Below are positions 1-5,913 of a DNA stretch of 7,826 nucleotides, one piece after another (the stretch's first letter is position 1; every line of letters starts with the position of its first letter). Position numbers and translations under genes: made by a program. The notes beneath the pieces were generated by a model. That model was not told where the DNA came from. It was given only the letters and a program-made list of their open reading frames with translations, and made no database searches. This DNA comes from Promethearchaeota archaeon (GTDB lineage Archaea; Asgardarchaeota; Lokiarchaeia; Sigynarchaeales; SOKP01), in assembly GCA_014729315.1 (NCBI GenBank), contig WJKD01000744.1, forward strand, positions 1 to 7,826. The letters run 5' to 3'.

Positions 1-965
1 GACTGATTCTGACTTTAGTCTCTGTAATCATCAAAAATTTCATATTGTTCTTGCTCGCATTCTTGATCCAAGGAGTTGGTTTCTCTTTCATTAATCCAAC
101 AATTTTGGCTATATTGAGCATAATTTCGCCAGAAAAGAAGGAAGGTCTGGTTTACGGTATATATAACTCTTCTGCAGGAGTAGGCGTAAGTTTAGGAGCA
201 TTCTTATCGGGTTTTCTTGCCAATTATTTGGAAAGGGAATGGAGAGTATTATTTATATTAAATCCTCTGATTGCATTCATCGCTCTAATATTTTTTACTT
301 TTGCTTTGAAAGATTGCGAACTGCTAGTATGTCGGACTTTTGAATTTAACGAATCTGAAAGTTCATCTATAAATAAATTAAAATCAAAAATAAAAGCAAC
401 GTTTATCCAATTAAAAAAAGCTCTTAACCTAAGAATTATCCTCCTTGGTGTTTTAGGGTTTTTATGCTTTTTTGTCGTTATCACTCTAACTAACACTTTA
501 AACGAGCAAATAAGATTATCGCTCTCCCATTTAAGTAATATGCAAATAATTACAATAGTGAGCCTTATTTTGACAATAAACGGGCTGATTTCCATCTCTT
601 TATCACCAATAACGGGTTATTTACTAAATAAAGTCAATCCCCTCTTAATGATTGGTATTGGGTTTCTTCTGATGTCTTCGATGGTGTTTATGCCATATGG
701 AACATCCATTCCTTATTTTATGATAATCAGTTTCACAACTTATATGGGTTCTGCGTTTATTTGGCCGGCATTATTTGAATTATCGATGAATATAGATAGG
801 CAGACTAAGGGAACGAATTCAGCAATTATAAATAGTTTTAGATTTACTGGATACGCAATGGTCGGACCAGTATATCTCATCTGTGGTATTCCCGTCATCT
901 ATTTATGGGTATCAATATCCATTATTATTGGCATTACAATAATTCTGCTTTATCGAAAAATTTAA
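1..965 (+). CDS. MFS transporter, drug-efflux type, 5'-truncated by window edge
   Basis: The reading frame (codons from base 3) is open to the left edge, so the first in-window TTG at base 45 is probably internal. About 320 residues are visible. Homologues of this 12-helix type are usually about 390-420 residues, so roughly the first two or three membrane helices are missing. Seen: many hydrophobic segments; a glycine-rich stretch resembling the antiporter motif C (GVGVSLGAFLSGFLA, about bases 177-222), followed by WRVLFILNPL, the usual start of helix 6 in proton-coupled drug antiporters; then a charged, Ser/Lys-rich central loop (about bases 310-420) that separates the two six-helix halves. 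The last helix ends in a short basic tail, and the stop is TAA. By family it should be an inner-membrane, proton-driven exporter of small molecules; the substrate cannot be told. It differs in sequence from the two MFS genes further right and is not their close paralogue. Family sure, substrate unknown. Confidence 0.9.
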   Translation, partial: LILTLVSVIIKNFILFLLAFLIQGVGFSFINPTILAILSIISPEKKEGLVYGIYNSSAGVGVSLGAFLSGFLANYLEREWRVLFILNPLIAFIALIFFTFALKDCELLVCRTFEFNESESSSINKLKSKIKATFIQLKKALNLRIILLGVLGFLCFFVVITLTNTLNEQIRLSLSHLSNMQIITIVSLILTINGLISISLSPITGYLLNKVNPLLMIGIGFLLMSSMVFMPYGTSIPYFMIISFTTYMGSAFIWPALFELSMNIDRQTKGTNSAIINSFRFTGYAMVGPVYLICGIPVIYLWVSISIIIGITIILLYRKI

Positions 966-1035
966 GATAATGATAATTTATTAGCTATAAAAAAAAGAAT
1001 TATAAAATAAAGTTAATAACCTAATATAAAAAAAC

Positions 1036-1078
1036 TATATAAAATATTGTGAGTATTAATATTAAGACCGAATATACC
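1036..1078 (+). promoter_or_regulatory. Candidate archaeal TATA boxes for the GTPase gene
   Basis: TATATAAAAT at 1036-1045 is preceded by an A-rich stretch that could serve as a BRE. It would place transcription start near 1066 and leave a leader of about 43 bases. A weaker box, AATATACC at 1071-1078, would give a leader of under 10 bases. No Shine-Dalgarno sequence precedes the ATG at 1109. Which box is used cannot be decided from sequence. Confidence 0.45.
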
Positions 1079-1108
1079 ACCAATGTAAAAGATAATCACT
1101 GAATTATA

Positions 1109-1801
1109 ATGTTAAATAAGATTGAAAAAGATTTAATTTCGAAAACTGAAGCTAACAAGACAAGGAATATAAAGATTCTCTACTGGGGAATGGCCGGGTC
1201 GGGGAAGACAACAATAGTCGATACTCTTTATAGAATCACTAAAGAAAATCAAAAGGATGTTGAACCAGTGGGAGATTTAACAAAAATTAGCATGAGTTCT
1301 GGAGCGACTCTTTATTTCGATCGCGGAATTTTTCGGTCAACTGCAGAAACTAAGGTAATGTATCATGTATATACCGTTGCTGGTCAAAAACGGTATTCTC
1401 CGTTGAGAAAAAGAATATTTAAGGGAACCGATGGAGTGATTTATGTTGTTGATTCGCAAACACACTTACTTGAGGATAACATAGAATCATTGAAGGAGTT
1501 GAAGAAGGTGAGTGAAGGGAGATTAATAAAAGAAATTCCAATGATCGTCATGCTTAATAAACAAGATCTTACTGAAGTCATTAGCGAGCAAATCTTTAAA
1601 CAAATCTTGAAAGAAGAACGATTATGGTATGAGCCTGGTGACGAATTAAGTCTTTGGAATCCTATAATCTACAAAACTTGCGCTTTATACGATAAAAAAA
1701 AAGACATTTATCGCAGTTTTGCAGAATGCCTAAGAAGAACGGGACTTTATTTACTGTTTGGTAACGGTCAAGCGCCAGAAAAGCTGCAGATTAACAGCTG
1801 A
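1109..1801 (+). CDS. Small Ras-like GTPase, MglA/Arf-like group
   Basis: A 230-residue soluble GTP-binding protein and likely molecular switch. Motifs in order: G1 P-loop GMAGSGKT at residues 27-34; a switch I segment ATLYFD at 66-71 with Thr67 as the likely Mg-coordinating threonine; G3 as YTVAGQ at 88-93, where the usual Asp is Thr, as in the TVPGQ of bacterial MglA; GTDGVIYVVDSQ at 106-117, close to MglA; G4 NKQD at 150-153; G5 TCA at 190-192. Gln93 is the candidate catalytic glutamine. The position just before Thr67, an arginine in characterised MglA (from memory), is Ala66 here. There is a charged N-terminal extension of about 20 residues and a tail after residue 215. No CAAX-type lipidation site is present. 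Asgard archaea are known to carry many such GTPases; MglA works with an MglB/roadblock partner in polarity, and no such partner lies in this window. It is flanked by long gaps and looks monocistronic. Family sure, cellular role unknown. Confidence 0.96.
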   Translation: MLNKIEKDLISKTEANKTRNIKILYWGMAGSGKTTIVDTLYRITKENQKDVEPVGDLTKISMSSGATLYFDRGIFRSTAETKVMYHVYTVAGQKRYSPLRKRIFKGTDGVIYVVDSQTHLLEDNIESLKELKKVSEGRLIKEIPMIVMLNKQDLTEVISEQIFKQILKEERLWYEPGDELSLWNPIIYKTCALYDKKKDIYRSFAECLRRTGLYLLFGNGQAPEKLQINS

Positions 1802-1809
1802 ACAAAACT

Positions 1810-1832
1810 TATTTTTGATTATATTCTTTTTG
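1810..1832 (+). terminator. U-rich terminator after the GTPase gene
   Basis: Two T-rich tracts (T5 around 1813-1817 and T5 around 1827-1831) lie 10-30 bases after the TGA stop, with no strong hairpin. Consecutive U tracts of this kind are the normal archaeal transcription termination signal. This is inferred from composition in an AT-rich genome, so confidence is moderate. Confidence 0.4.
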
Positions 1833-1937
1833 GAAATAATACTCCAATAAATTGAGATATACAGCAATTTTTATATGACGATTATTATGTAAGATTTGAA
1901 AAATTAAATAAAAGTAATCTTAATATCTTCCATTTTA

Positions 1938-1980
1938 TTTTAAATCAAAAAATAGAAAATTTTAAACGTTTAGTCGGTGA
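1938..1980 (+). promoter_or_regulatory. Promoter, 10-bp palindrome and Shine-Dalgarno for the Cys4 protein
   Basis: A TATA-like TTTTAAAT at 1938-1945 would place transcription start near 1967. There sits a perfect 10-base palindrome, TAAACGTTTA (1963-1972), which could be an operator overlapping the start site. GGTGA at 1976-1980 matches the extended Shine-Dalgarno sequence and lies 9 bases before the TTG at 1990, the only clear ribosome binding site in the window. It favours TTG 1990 over the in-frame ATG at 2005, which is 24 bases away. An alternative box near 1960-1965 would make the gene nearly leaderless. Confidence 0.4.
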
Positions 1981-1989
1981 GAAACACAA

Positions 1990-2325
1990 TTGGTTCAATT
2001 TAAAATGTCTAATTATGATTCCTTCGAGCATCCTTGCGGAGATTGTAAAAGTTTTGATGATGGATTCTGCTATCGTTTTTTCTTCCCAGTACAAGAAAAA
2101 CACGCGCCTTGTACTAAATTCAAGCTTAAAGAATCCGAAGAATTAGAATCAACGAATAGTGAGGACGGTCAAACCCAGTTAGTTATCAAAGAATTATTCG
2201 AGGATTTTTTAGATAAATTAACAAAATTTAAAGAAGGAATAATAGGGCGTCCATTTGACGAAATATACATCGATTTAGATACCTTGATTGAAGAATACGA
2301 AAATAAACTTAAAATTTATTTTTAA
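1990..2325 (+). CDS. Small four-cysteine protein with acidic helical C-terminus, unknown function
   Basis: A 111-residue protein (106 if started at the in-frame ATG at 2005; the TTG start is preferred because GGTGA lies 9 bases upstream). I do not recognise a named family. The N-terminal 45 residues hold four cysteines, Cys16, Cys19, Cys27 and Cys41, spaced CxxC-x7-C-x13-C, with aromatic residues between them and His14 and His38 nearby. This looks like a small metal-binding knuckle for zinc or an Fe-S cluster. The pattern CGDCKSFDDGFC followed by APCTKF resembles short Cys-rich modules found in many small archaeal and bacterial proteins. Residues 46-60 are an acidic, Ser/Asn-rich linker. Residues 62-109 look helical and amphipathic and could mediate dimerisation or partner binding. 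There is no signal peptide or membrane segment. It stands alone between the GTPase and the convergent transporter pair. The coherent domain layout supports a real gene; the role is unknown. Confidence 0.75.
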   Translation: MVQFKMSNYDSFEHPCGDCKSFDDGFCYRFFFPVQEKHAPCTKFKLKESEELESTNSEDGQTQLVIKELFEDFLDKLTKFKEGIIGRPFDEIYIDLDTLIEEYENKLKIYF

Positions 2326-2485
2326 GAACTTAGTGGTGCTGAATATTTCTTCCTTATTGGGCTAATATACTATTCCTAAATATACTATTTCAACTAATTT
2401 TGACAATTATGGTTCTTATGGGACTAAAAACGAGTAAGATGTTGAGAATGTTTCCAAAACAAAAGAATTACTTAGTATCTATCTA

Positions 2486-2494
2486 TTAAAAACT
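2486..2494 (-). terminator. Possible U-rich terminator after the downstream MFS gene
   Basis: Read on the minus strand this is a T5 tract about 35 bases after the TAA stop of the MFS gene at 2529-3968. It is the best T tract found in the 203-base convergent gap 2326-2528. That gap otherwise holds no gene I can support. Confidence 0.25.
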
Positions 2495-2528
2495 ATCAAA
2501 TTTCGGATTGATTAATTTGTAAAGATTA

Positions 2529-3968
2529 TTACTCGTCAAACTCTGGAGTGGAATCATTCTTCCTATTTTGTAAGATATTTGCTCGTTCTTCTAAGATTTC
2601 CTTAACTATCTTAAGATCAGAAGGATACCAACGTATTGAGCAAATCCAGAGAATAATTCCTGGTATGGCAATTAAACCTATGATGACAGCAATTAATTGA
2701 TAATTTTGACCAGATAAAGTTATTAAAAGCCCCGCAATTAAAGGTCCAGCACCATATCCAATATTCTCTAAGAATTGATTCCAACTTACTATTTGTCCTT
2801 GCGCCTCAGGGAGGTTAATATCTTGAAGGATTGGTGGTTGATTAATAGCGTAGAGGGTTGATATTGTACTTGAGGTGAAATATATCATACCCATCATCCA
2901 TATCACGGGAGATCTAAAGAAGTTCGTAAGATTCTCCCCCTCTGCTATAGTTAAGTGAGGTAGAGGAAGGTAGAACATAAGAATGAAAGTAAATCCTCCA
3001 GCAGCTAGGGAAAAAATGATAAAATAAAGTCTTCTAATATGATTTTTTTCTGCAACCCGATCAGAAACCTTCGCTAATACTATTTGACCAATTACTCCTC
3101 CCGTTAATCCGAATACGACTAAAAACACGCCTGTTGAGAAAGGAGAGAAATTATGAGGGGGATTTTGAATATAAGGTAATATTAGTATATGGATACTCCC
3201 AATAAAAACATTCGTGAATATCCCTTCAATAAGTGCAACGAGATTGGTTTTACTGAGCATAGTTTTACGTCTAGTTTCTCTATTTATCTTAAAATCGTAT
3301 TTAATGTTTTCGTCTTGTAGAACACTTATAAGTTCCTCGTTTTGAGATCCTCTTTTAGGTTCTTTAATGTGAATTAAGGTAATAAAACCCGTTATAGTAA
3401 TTGCGACTCCTATTACTACAAAAAATAGTCTCCATTGTCCTATTTGAAATAAAAGTCCTCCCACTAAAAAGCCTAACATTGTAAAAATAGACATTATTAT
3501 GAAAAAACGACCAAAAAACTGAGATCTCTGTTTTTTTGGAACTATATCGTGTGAAAGGGAAACGATTGCGGGGTACGAACCTCCCGCAAAGCACGCAAAT
3601 ATGAAAATAAACAGAAAAAAATACCACCATGTCCGTATTCCCCCTCCTTCGTTTGCAAAACTAATCATCACCATACTAAAGCCTCTAAATATAGAGATTA
3701 TAAAAAGAATGAAAGTCCGAGAATATTTATCAATGTATCTTCCAATTAATAATCCTGCGATGGAAGAAGTCCAAAATAAAGTAGTTACTAGAATCCCCAT
3801 CTCAAGAGCGCGATATGGCTCATCAGGCCACATAATACGAGAGAGTGGAACGGTTAGAACAAATATACCGGAAAATGCAAGACTTTGAAATCCTGCCAGT
3901 AAATACACCGGCCAAAAGATTTTGGTAAGCTTTATCTCATTTATATTGAGAGTTTTCTTAGGGCTCAT
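2529..3968 (-). CDS. MFS transporter, 12 helices, paralogue of its upstream neighbour
   Basis: A complete 479-residue integral membrane transporter starting at ATG (3968). Twelve hydrophobic segments can be drawn at roughly residues 18-42, 57-77, 85-103, 114-138, 153-175, 179-200, 242-265, 276-299, 311-335, 350-374, 396-419 and 423-446. The loop 2-3 signature is GRYIDKYSR (76-84), matching MFS motif A (GxxxDRxGRR). A 40-residue charged cytoplasmic loop (201-241) joins the halves. Glu248 lies inside predicted helix 7 and Arg95 in helix 3; both are kept in the neighbour and could take part in proton or substrate coupling. Distinctive conserved stretches are LPLPHLT...EGEN in the loop between helices 9 and 10, and GQIVSWNQFLENIG before helix 11. 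The C-terminal tail (about 447-470) is helical and charged. It is 151 bases downstream of a paralogue on the same strand. Substrate unknown; MFS assignment firm. Confidence 0.96.
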   Translation of the reverse strand: MSPKKTLNINEIKLTKIFWPVYLLAGFQSLAFSGIFVLTVPLSRIMWPDEPYRALEMGILVTTLFWTSSIAGLLIGRYIDKYSRTFILFIISIFRGFSMVMISFANEGGGIRTWWYFFLFIFIFACFAGGSYPAIVSLSHDIVPKKQRSQFFGRFFIIMSIFTMLGFLVGGLLFQIGQWRLFFVVIGVAITITGFITLIHIKEPKRGSQNEELISVLQDENIKYDFKINRETRRKTMLSKTNLVALIEGIFTNVFIGSIHILILPYIQNPPHNFSPFSTGVFLVVFGLTGGVIGQIVLAKVSDRVAEKNHIRRLYFIIFSLAAGGFTFILMFYLPLPHLTIAEGENLTNFFRSPVIWMMGMIYFTSSTISTLYAINQPPILQDINLPEAQGQIVSWNQFLENIGYGAGPLIAGLLITLSGQNYQLIAVIIGLIAIPGIILWICSIRWYPSDLKIVKEILEERANILQNRKNDSTPEFDE

Positions 3969-3993
3969 TAATAATAGTGTTTTGATGTCCTTT

Positions 3994-4007
3994 CTAATAT
4001 ATTAAAA
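3994..4007 (-). promoter_or_regulatory. Candidate TATA box for the downstream MFS gene
   Basis: On the minus strand this reads TTTTAATATATTAG, centred about 33 bases before the ATG at 3968. Transcription would start around 3975, with a leader of only about 7 bases. A second box near 4027-4036 would give a longer leader containing AAAGGA (3993-3988), but that motif is 19 bases from the ATG, too far for a normal ribosome binding site. Either box would let this gene be transcribed separately from the upstream paralogue. Confidence 0.4.
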
Positions 4008-4119
4008 GAATGGAAAATGTAATAAGAATATAATTAATTAATTACTTCTCCTGTCATTTCTCATCTAAAATTAACTAAAATTATTAAGAAATACAATTTG
4101 TTATTTGAAGATTGCAGAG

Positions 4120-5565
4120 TCACGATTTAATAAGGTTCCCTTGTGTCACATCAACACCATTTTCCTTCCTTAATTTTTTCGCTCTCTCCTCAAGAATTTC
4201 CCTAACTGACTGAACATCATCAGAAAACCATCTTAAAGAAAGAGACCAAAGTATAATACCAGGTAAAATACAAAAAATAATTATCATAACAACAAATTGA
4301 TAATTATAACTGGACGCAATAAGTAATACTCCCGCAATTAAAGGCGCGATTCCTCGACCCAAAGATTCAAGAAATTGATTCCACGAAACAATTTGTCCTT
4401 GACTTTCAGGTAAGTTTATTTCTTGAAGAATTGGTGCTTGATTAACTATATAAAGTGAAAAAATTGACCTCGACATGAAATATAAAACCCCCATTAACCA
4501 AATAACGGGAAAAGACATTAATAGAGGTATATTTTCACCTTCTTCTGGTGTCAGATGTGGTAAAGGCAAAAGAAAGATTAAAGCATAAGCCGATAATCCC
4601 GCAACTATCGAAAGAATAATCATTGGAACCCTCCTTATTGGATGATCTTGAGCTAATTTGTCGCATAATCGAGCTAGAATTACTGTTCCTAAAAGTCCAC
4701 CAGTTAATCCAAATATGACTAAAAATATGCTTGTTGAGAAAGGAGCAATATTATGAGGTGGACTTTGAATATATGGTAAAATTAAAGATGTTAAACTTCC
4801 CATTAGTATCATTGTAAAAATACCTTCAACTAAAGCAACGCGATTGGTCTTACTAAACATAGTTTTACGCATTGTAGTTTTATCAACTTGAAATTCATAT
4901 TTAACTTCATCGTCCTTTAAAATATCCATCAATTCTTCTCTCTGAGCACCTCTTTTTGGTTCATTAATACTAAGGAAAAATATTATACCCATGATTAAAA
5001 TACTCAATCCTATGCCCCAGAAAAAAAGCCTCCAGAAACCTTGTTGAACCAAATAACTCGCAACAAGAAAACCTAACATAGTAGCTATAGTTCTGACTAT
5101 TTGATAATAGCCAAAAAAACGAGATCTTTGATGACGGGGTATCGCATCGTCGGATATCGATACAACAGCGGGCCACGCACCTCCAGCAAACACTCCAAAT
5201 ATGACAACAAATATAGTAAAATATCCCCAAGTTTCTAACCCTCTTCCCACAATTGCAAATCCTAACATAATCATTGAAACCGCTCGAACGACGGATATTA
5301 TTAGAATTATAGTTTTTCTCGAATATTGATCAATAAACCTTCCAAATATTAAACCAGCAAGCGAATCGCTCCAAAACAATAATGTAATCATCATTCCAAT
5401 CTCTACTGCGTGATACGGCTCGTTGGGCCACATTAACAAAGAGAGAGGTACAACCAATACAATTATTCCGCCAAAACTTATGTGCTGAAACCCATTCAAT
5501 AGATAAAGGGGCCAAAAGTTTTTAAAAATAGAAATTGAAGTTTCGTTTACCTTCTGTTTGCTCAT
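4120..5565 (-). CDS. MFS transporter, 12 helices, upstream member of tandem pair
   Basis: A complete 481-residue transporter with an ATG start at 5565 and a TGA stop. It aligns with the neighbour almost without gaps (offset one residue). Over residues 10-103 I counted 54 identities in 94 positions, about 57 percent, so the pair arose by an old tandem duplication. MFS motif A is GRFIDQYSR (75-83). The inter-half loop spans about 200-240, with the shared block NEPKRGAQREEL. Glu247 in predicted helix 7 and Arg94 in helix 3 match the neighbour. Also shared are SPPHN..PFST before helix 8, LPLPHLT..EGEN between helices 9 and 10, and GQIVSWNQFLE before helix 11. The tail RWFSDD...VREILEERAKKL is conserved too, which suggests that this cytoplasmic helix matters. 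The protein is longest and most different at its extreme C-terminus. By family it is a secondary transporter in the cytoplasmic membrane; I cannot assign a substrate or direction. Confidence 0.96.
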   Translation of the reverse strand: MSKQKVNETSISIFKNFWPLYLLNGFQHISFGGIIVLVVPLSLLMWPNEPYHAVEIGMMITLLFWSDSLAGLIFGRFIDQYSRKTIILIISVVRAVSMIMLGFAIVGRGLETWGYFTIFVVIFGVFAGGAWPAVVSISDDAIPRHQRSRFFGYYQIVRTIATMLGFLVASYLVQQGFWRLFFWGIGLSILIMGIIFFLSINEPKRGAQREELMDILKDDEVKYEFQVDKTTMRKTMFSKTNRVALVEGIFTMILMGSLTSLILPYIQSPPHNIAPFSTSIFLVIFGLTGGLLGTVILARLCDKLAQDHPIRRVPMIILSIVAGLSAYALIFLLPLPHLTPEEGENIPLLMSFPVIWLMGVLYFMSRSIFSLYIVNQAPILQEINLPESQGQIVSWNQFLESLGRGIAPLIAGVLLIASSYNYQFVVMIIIFCILPGIILWSLSLRWFSDDVQSVREILEERAKKLRKENGVDVTQGNLIKS

Positions 5566-5728
5566 TATCTAAATTATATTCTTTAATATCAGCTAATTAG
5601 TTTGGTTAAATGATTTTTAAAATTTTAATATATTGAAATATAGACACTATAGAGAAATCTTTTACTAATACTTCCGGACTTTTAAAAAGAACTTTTAATT
5701 CAATTTAAATATAAATTTATCTCAGAAC

Positions 5729-5771
5729 TGGTTTTAAACCATGATTTTCCTTAATCCTTCTGATGGTTTAA
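5729..5771. repeat. Overlapping inverted repeats, candidate operator or RNA hairpin
   Basis: TGGTTT-T-AAACCA at 5729-5741 is a perfect 6-base inverted repeat with a one-base centre. Its right arm also belongs to a second perfect inverted repeat, TTAAACCAT (5734-5742) with ATGGTTTAA (5763-5771), separated by 20 bases. The result is three related half-sites with alternating orientation. That layout is typical of binding sites for a dimeric regulator, but could also fold as mutually exclusive RNA hairpins. Function is inferred only. Confidence 0.4.
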
Positions 5772-5895
5772 CTATTAAGTAAAACGACTTTATTCTTTTT
5801 ATTTATCAGAGCATAATTCCAATTTCATTAATTCCAAAATCAAATATTAGTGAATATCGGAGAAAAGGTTATTTTTTTTACATAATTATGTTTTG

Positions 5896-5903
5896 TATAA
5901 ATT
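5896..5903 (+). promoter_or_regulatory. TATA box of the PseG-like gene, affecting start choice
   Basis: TATAAATT is centred about 26 bases before the in-frame TTG at 5926, so transcription would begin almost exactly there. Family members usually begin only a few residues before the ADGS..GxGH motif, which also fits 5926. If this box is used, the ATG at 5914 would lie upstream of the transcript. The ATG remains possible if a different promoter is used. Confidence 0.4.
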
Positions 5904-5913
5904 TTAAAATGGA

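Larger units (their letters stand above)
5566..5913. other. 348-base divergent intergenic region with inverted repeats and two TATA octamers
   Basis: This region separates the minus-strand transporter pair from the plus-strand PseG-like gene. I see no convincing gene. For the minus strand, an AT tract at 5614-5634 (reading AATATATTAAAA then TTTTAAAAA) is the likely promoter. For the plus strand, the octamer TATAAATT occurs twice, at 5710-5717 and 5896-5903. Three TGGTTT-type half-sites cluster at 5729-5741 (as TGGTTT-T-AAACCA) and 5764-5769; a looser TGGTTAAA lies at 5603-5610. TTAAACCAT (5734-5742) and ATGGTTTAA (5763-5771) form a perfect 9-base inverted repeat. A T8 tract occupies 5872-5879. 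A 13-codon ATG frame at 5741-5782 is too short to call. Confidence 0.6.

Noticed and set aside
224..595. 123-residue minus-strand open frame inside the first MFS gene
   Set aside because: It lies wholly antisense to a clear transporter frame, shows no recognisable motif and has a shadow-like composition.
2409..2489. 26-codon plus-strand frame in the convergent gap, basic and methionine-rich
   Set aside because: It is too short to distinguish from chance, has no ribosome binding site or TATA box at a useful distance, and shows no recognised motif.
3364..3888. Open frames of 88 residues (minus) and 95 residues (plus) within the downstream MFS gene
   Set aside because: Both overlap the strongly supported transporter frame and read as out-of-frame translations of membrane-helix codons.
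4970..5515. Minus-strand open frames of 86 and 61 residues within the upstream MFS gene
   Set aside because: They are alternative frames of the transporter gene without motifs of their own.
2529..5565. Tandem transporter pair considered as a transposon-like or recent repeat
   Set aside because: The similarity is at protein level with heavily diverged DNA, and no terminal repeats or transposase are present, so it is an old gene duplication.
5741..5782. 13-codon ATG frame in the divergent intergenic region
   Set aside because: Not called as a gene because of its length; the promoter spacing that makes it curious is recorded as a finding.
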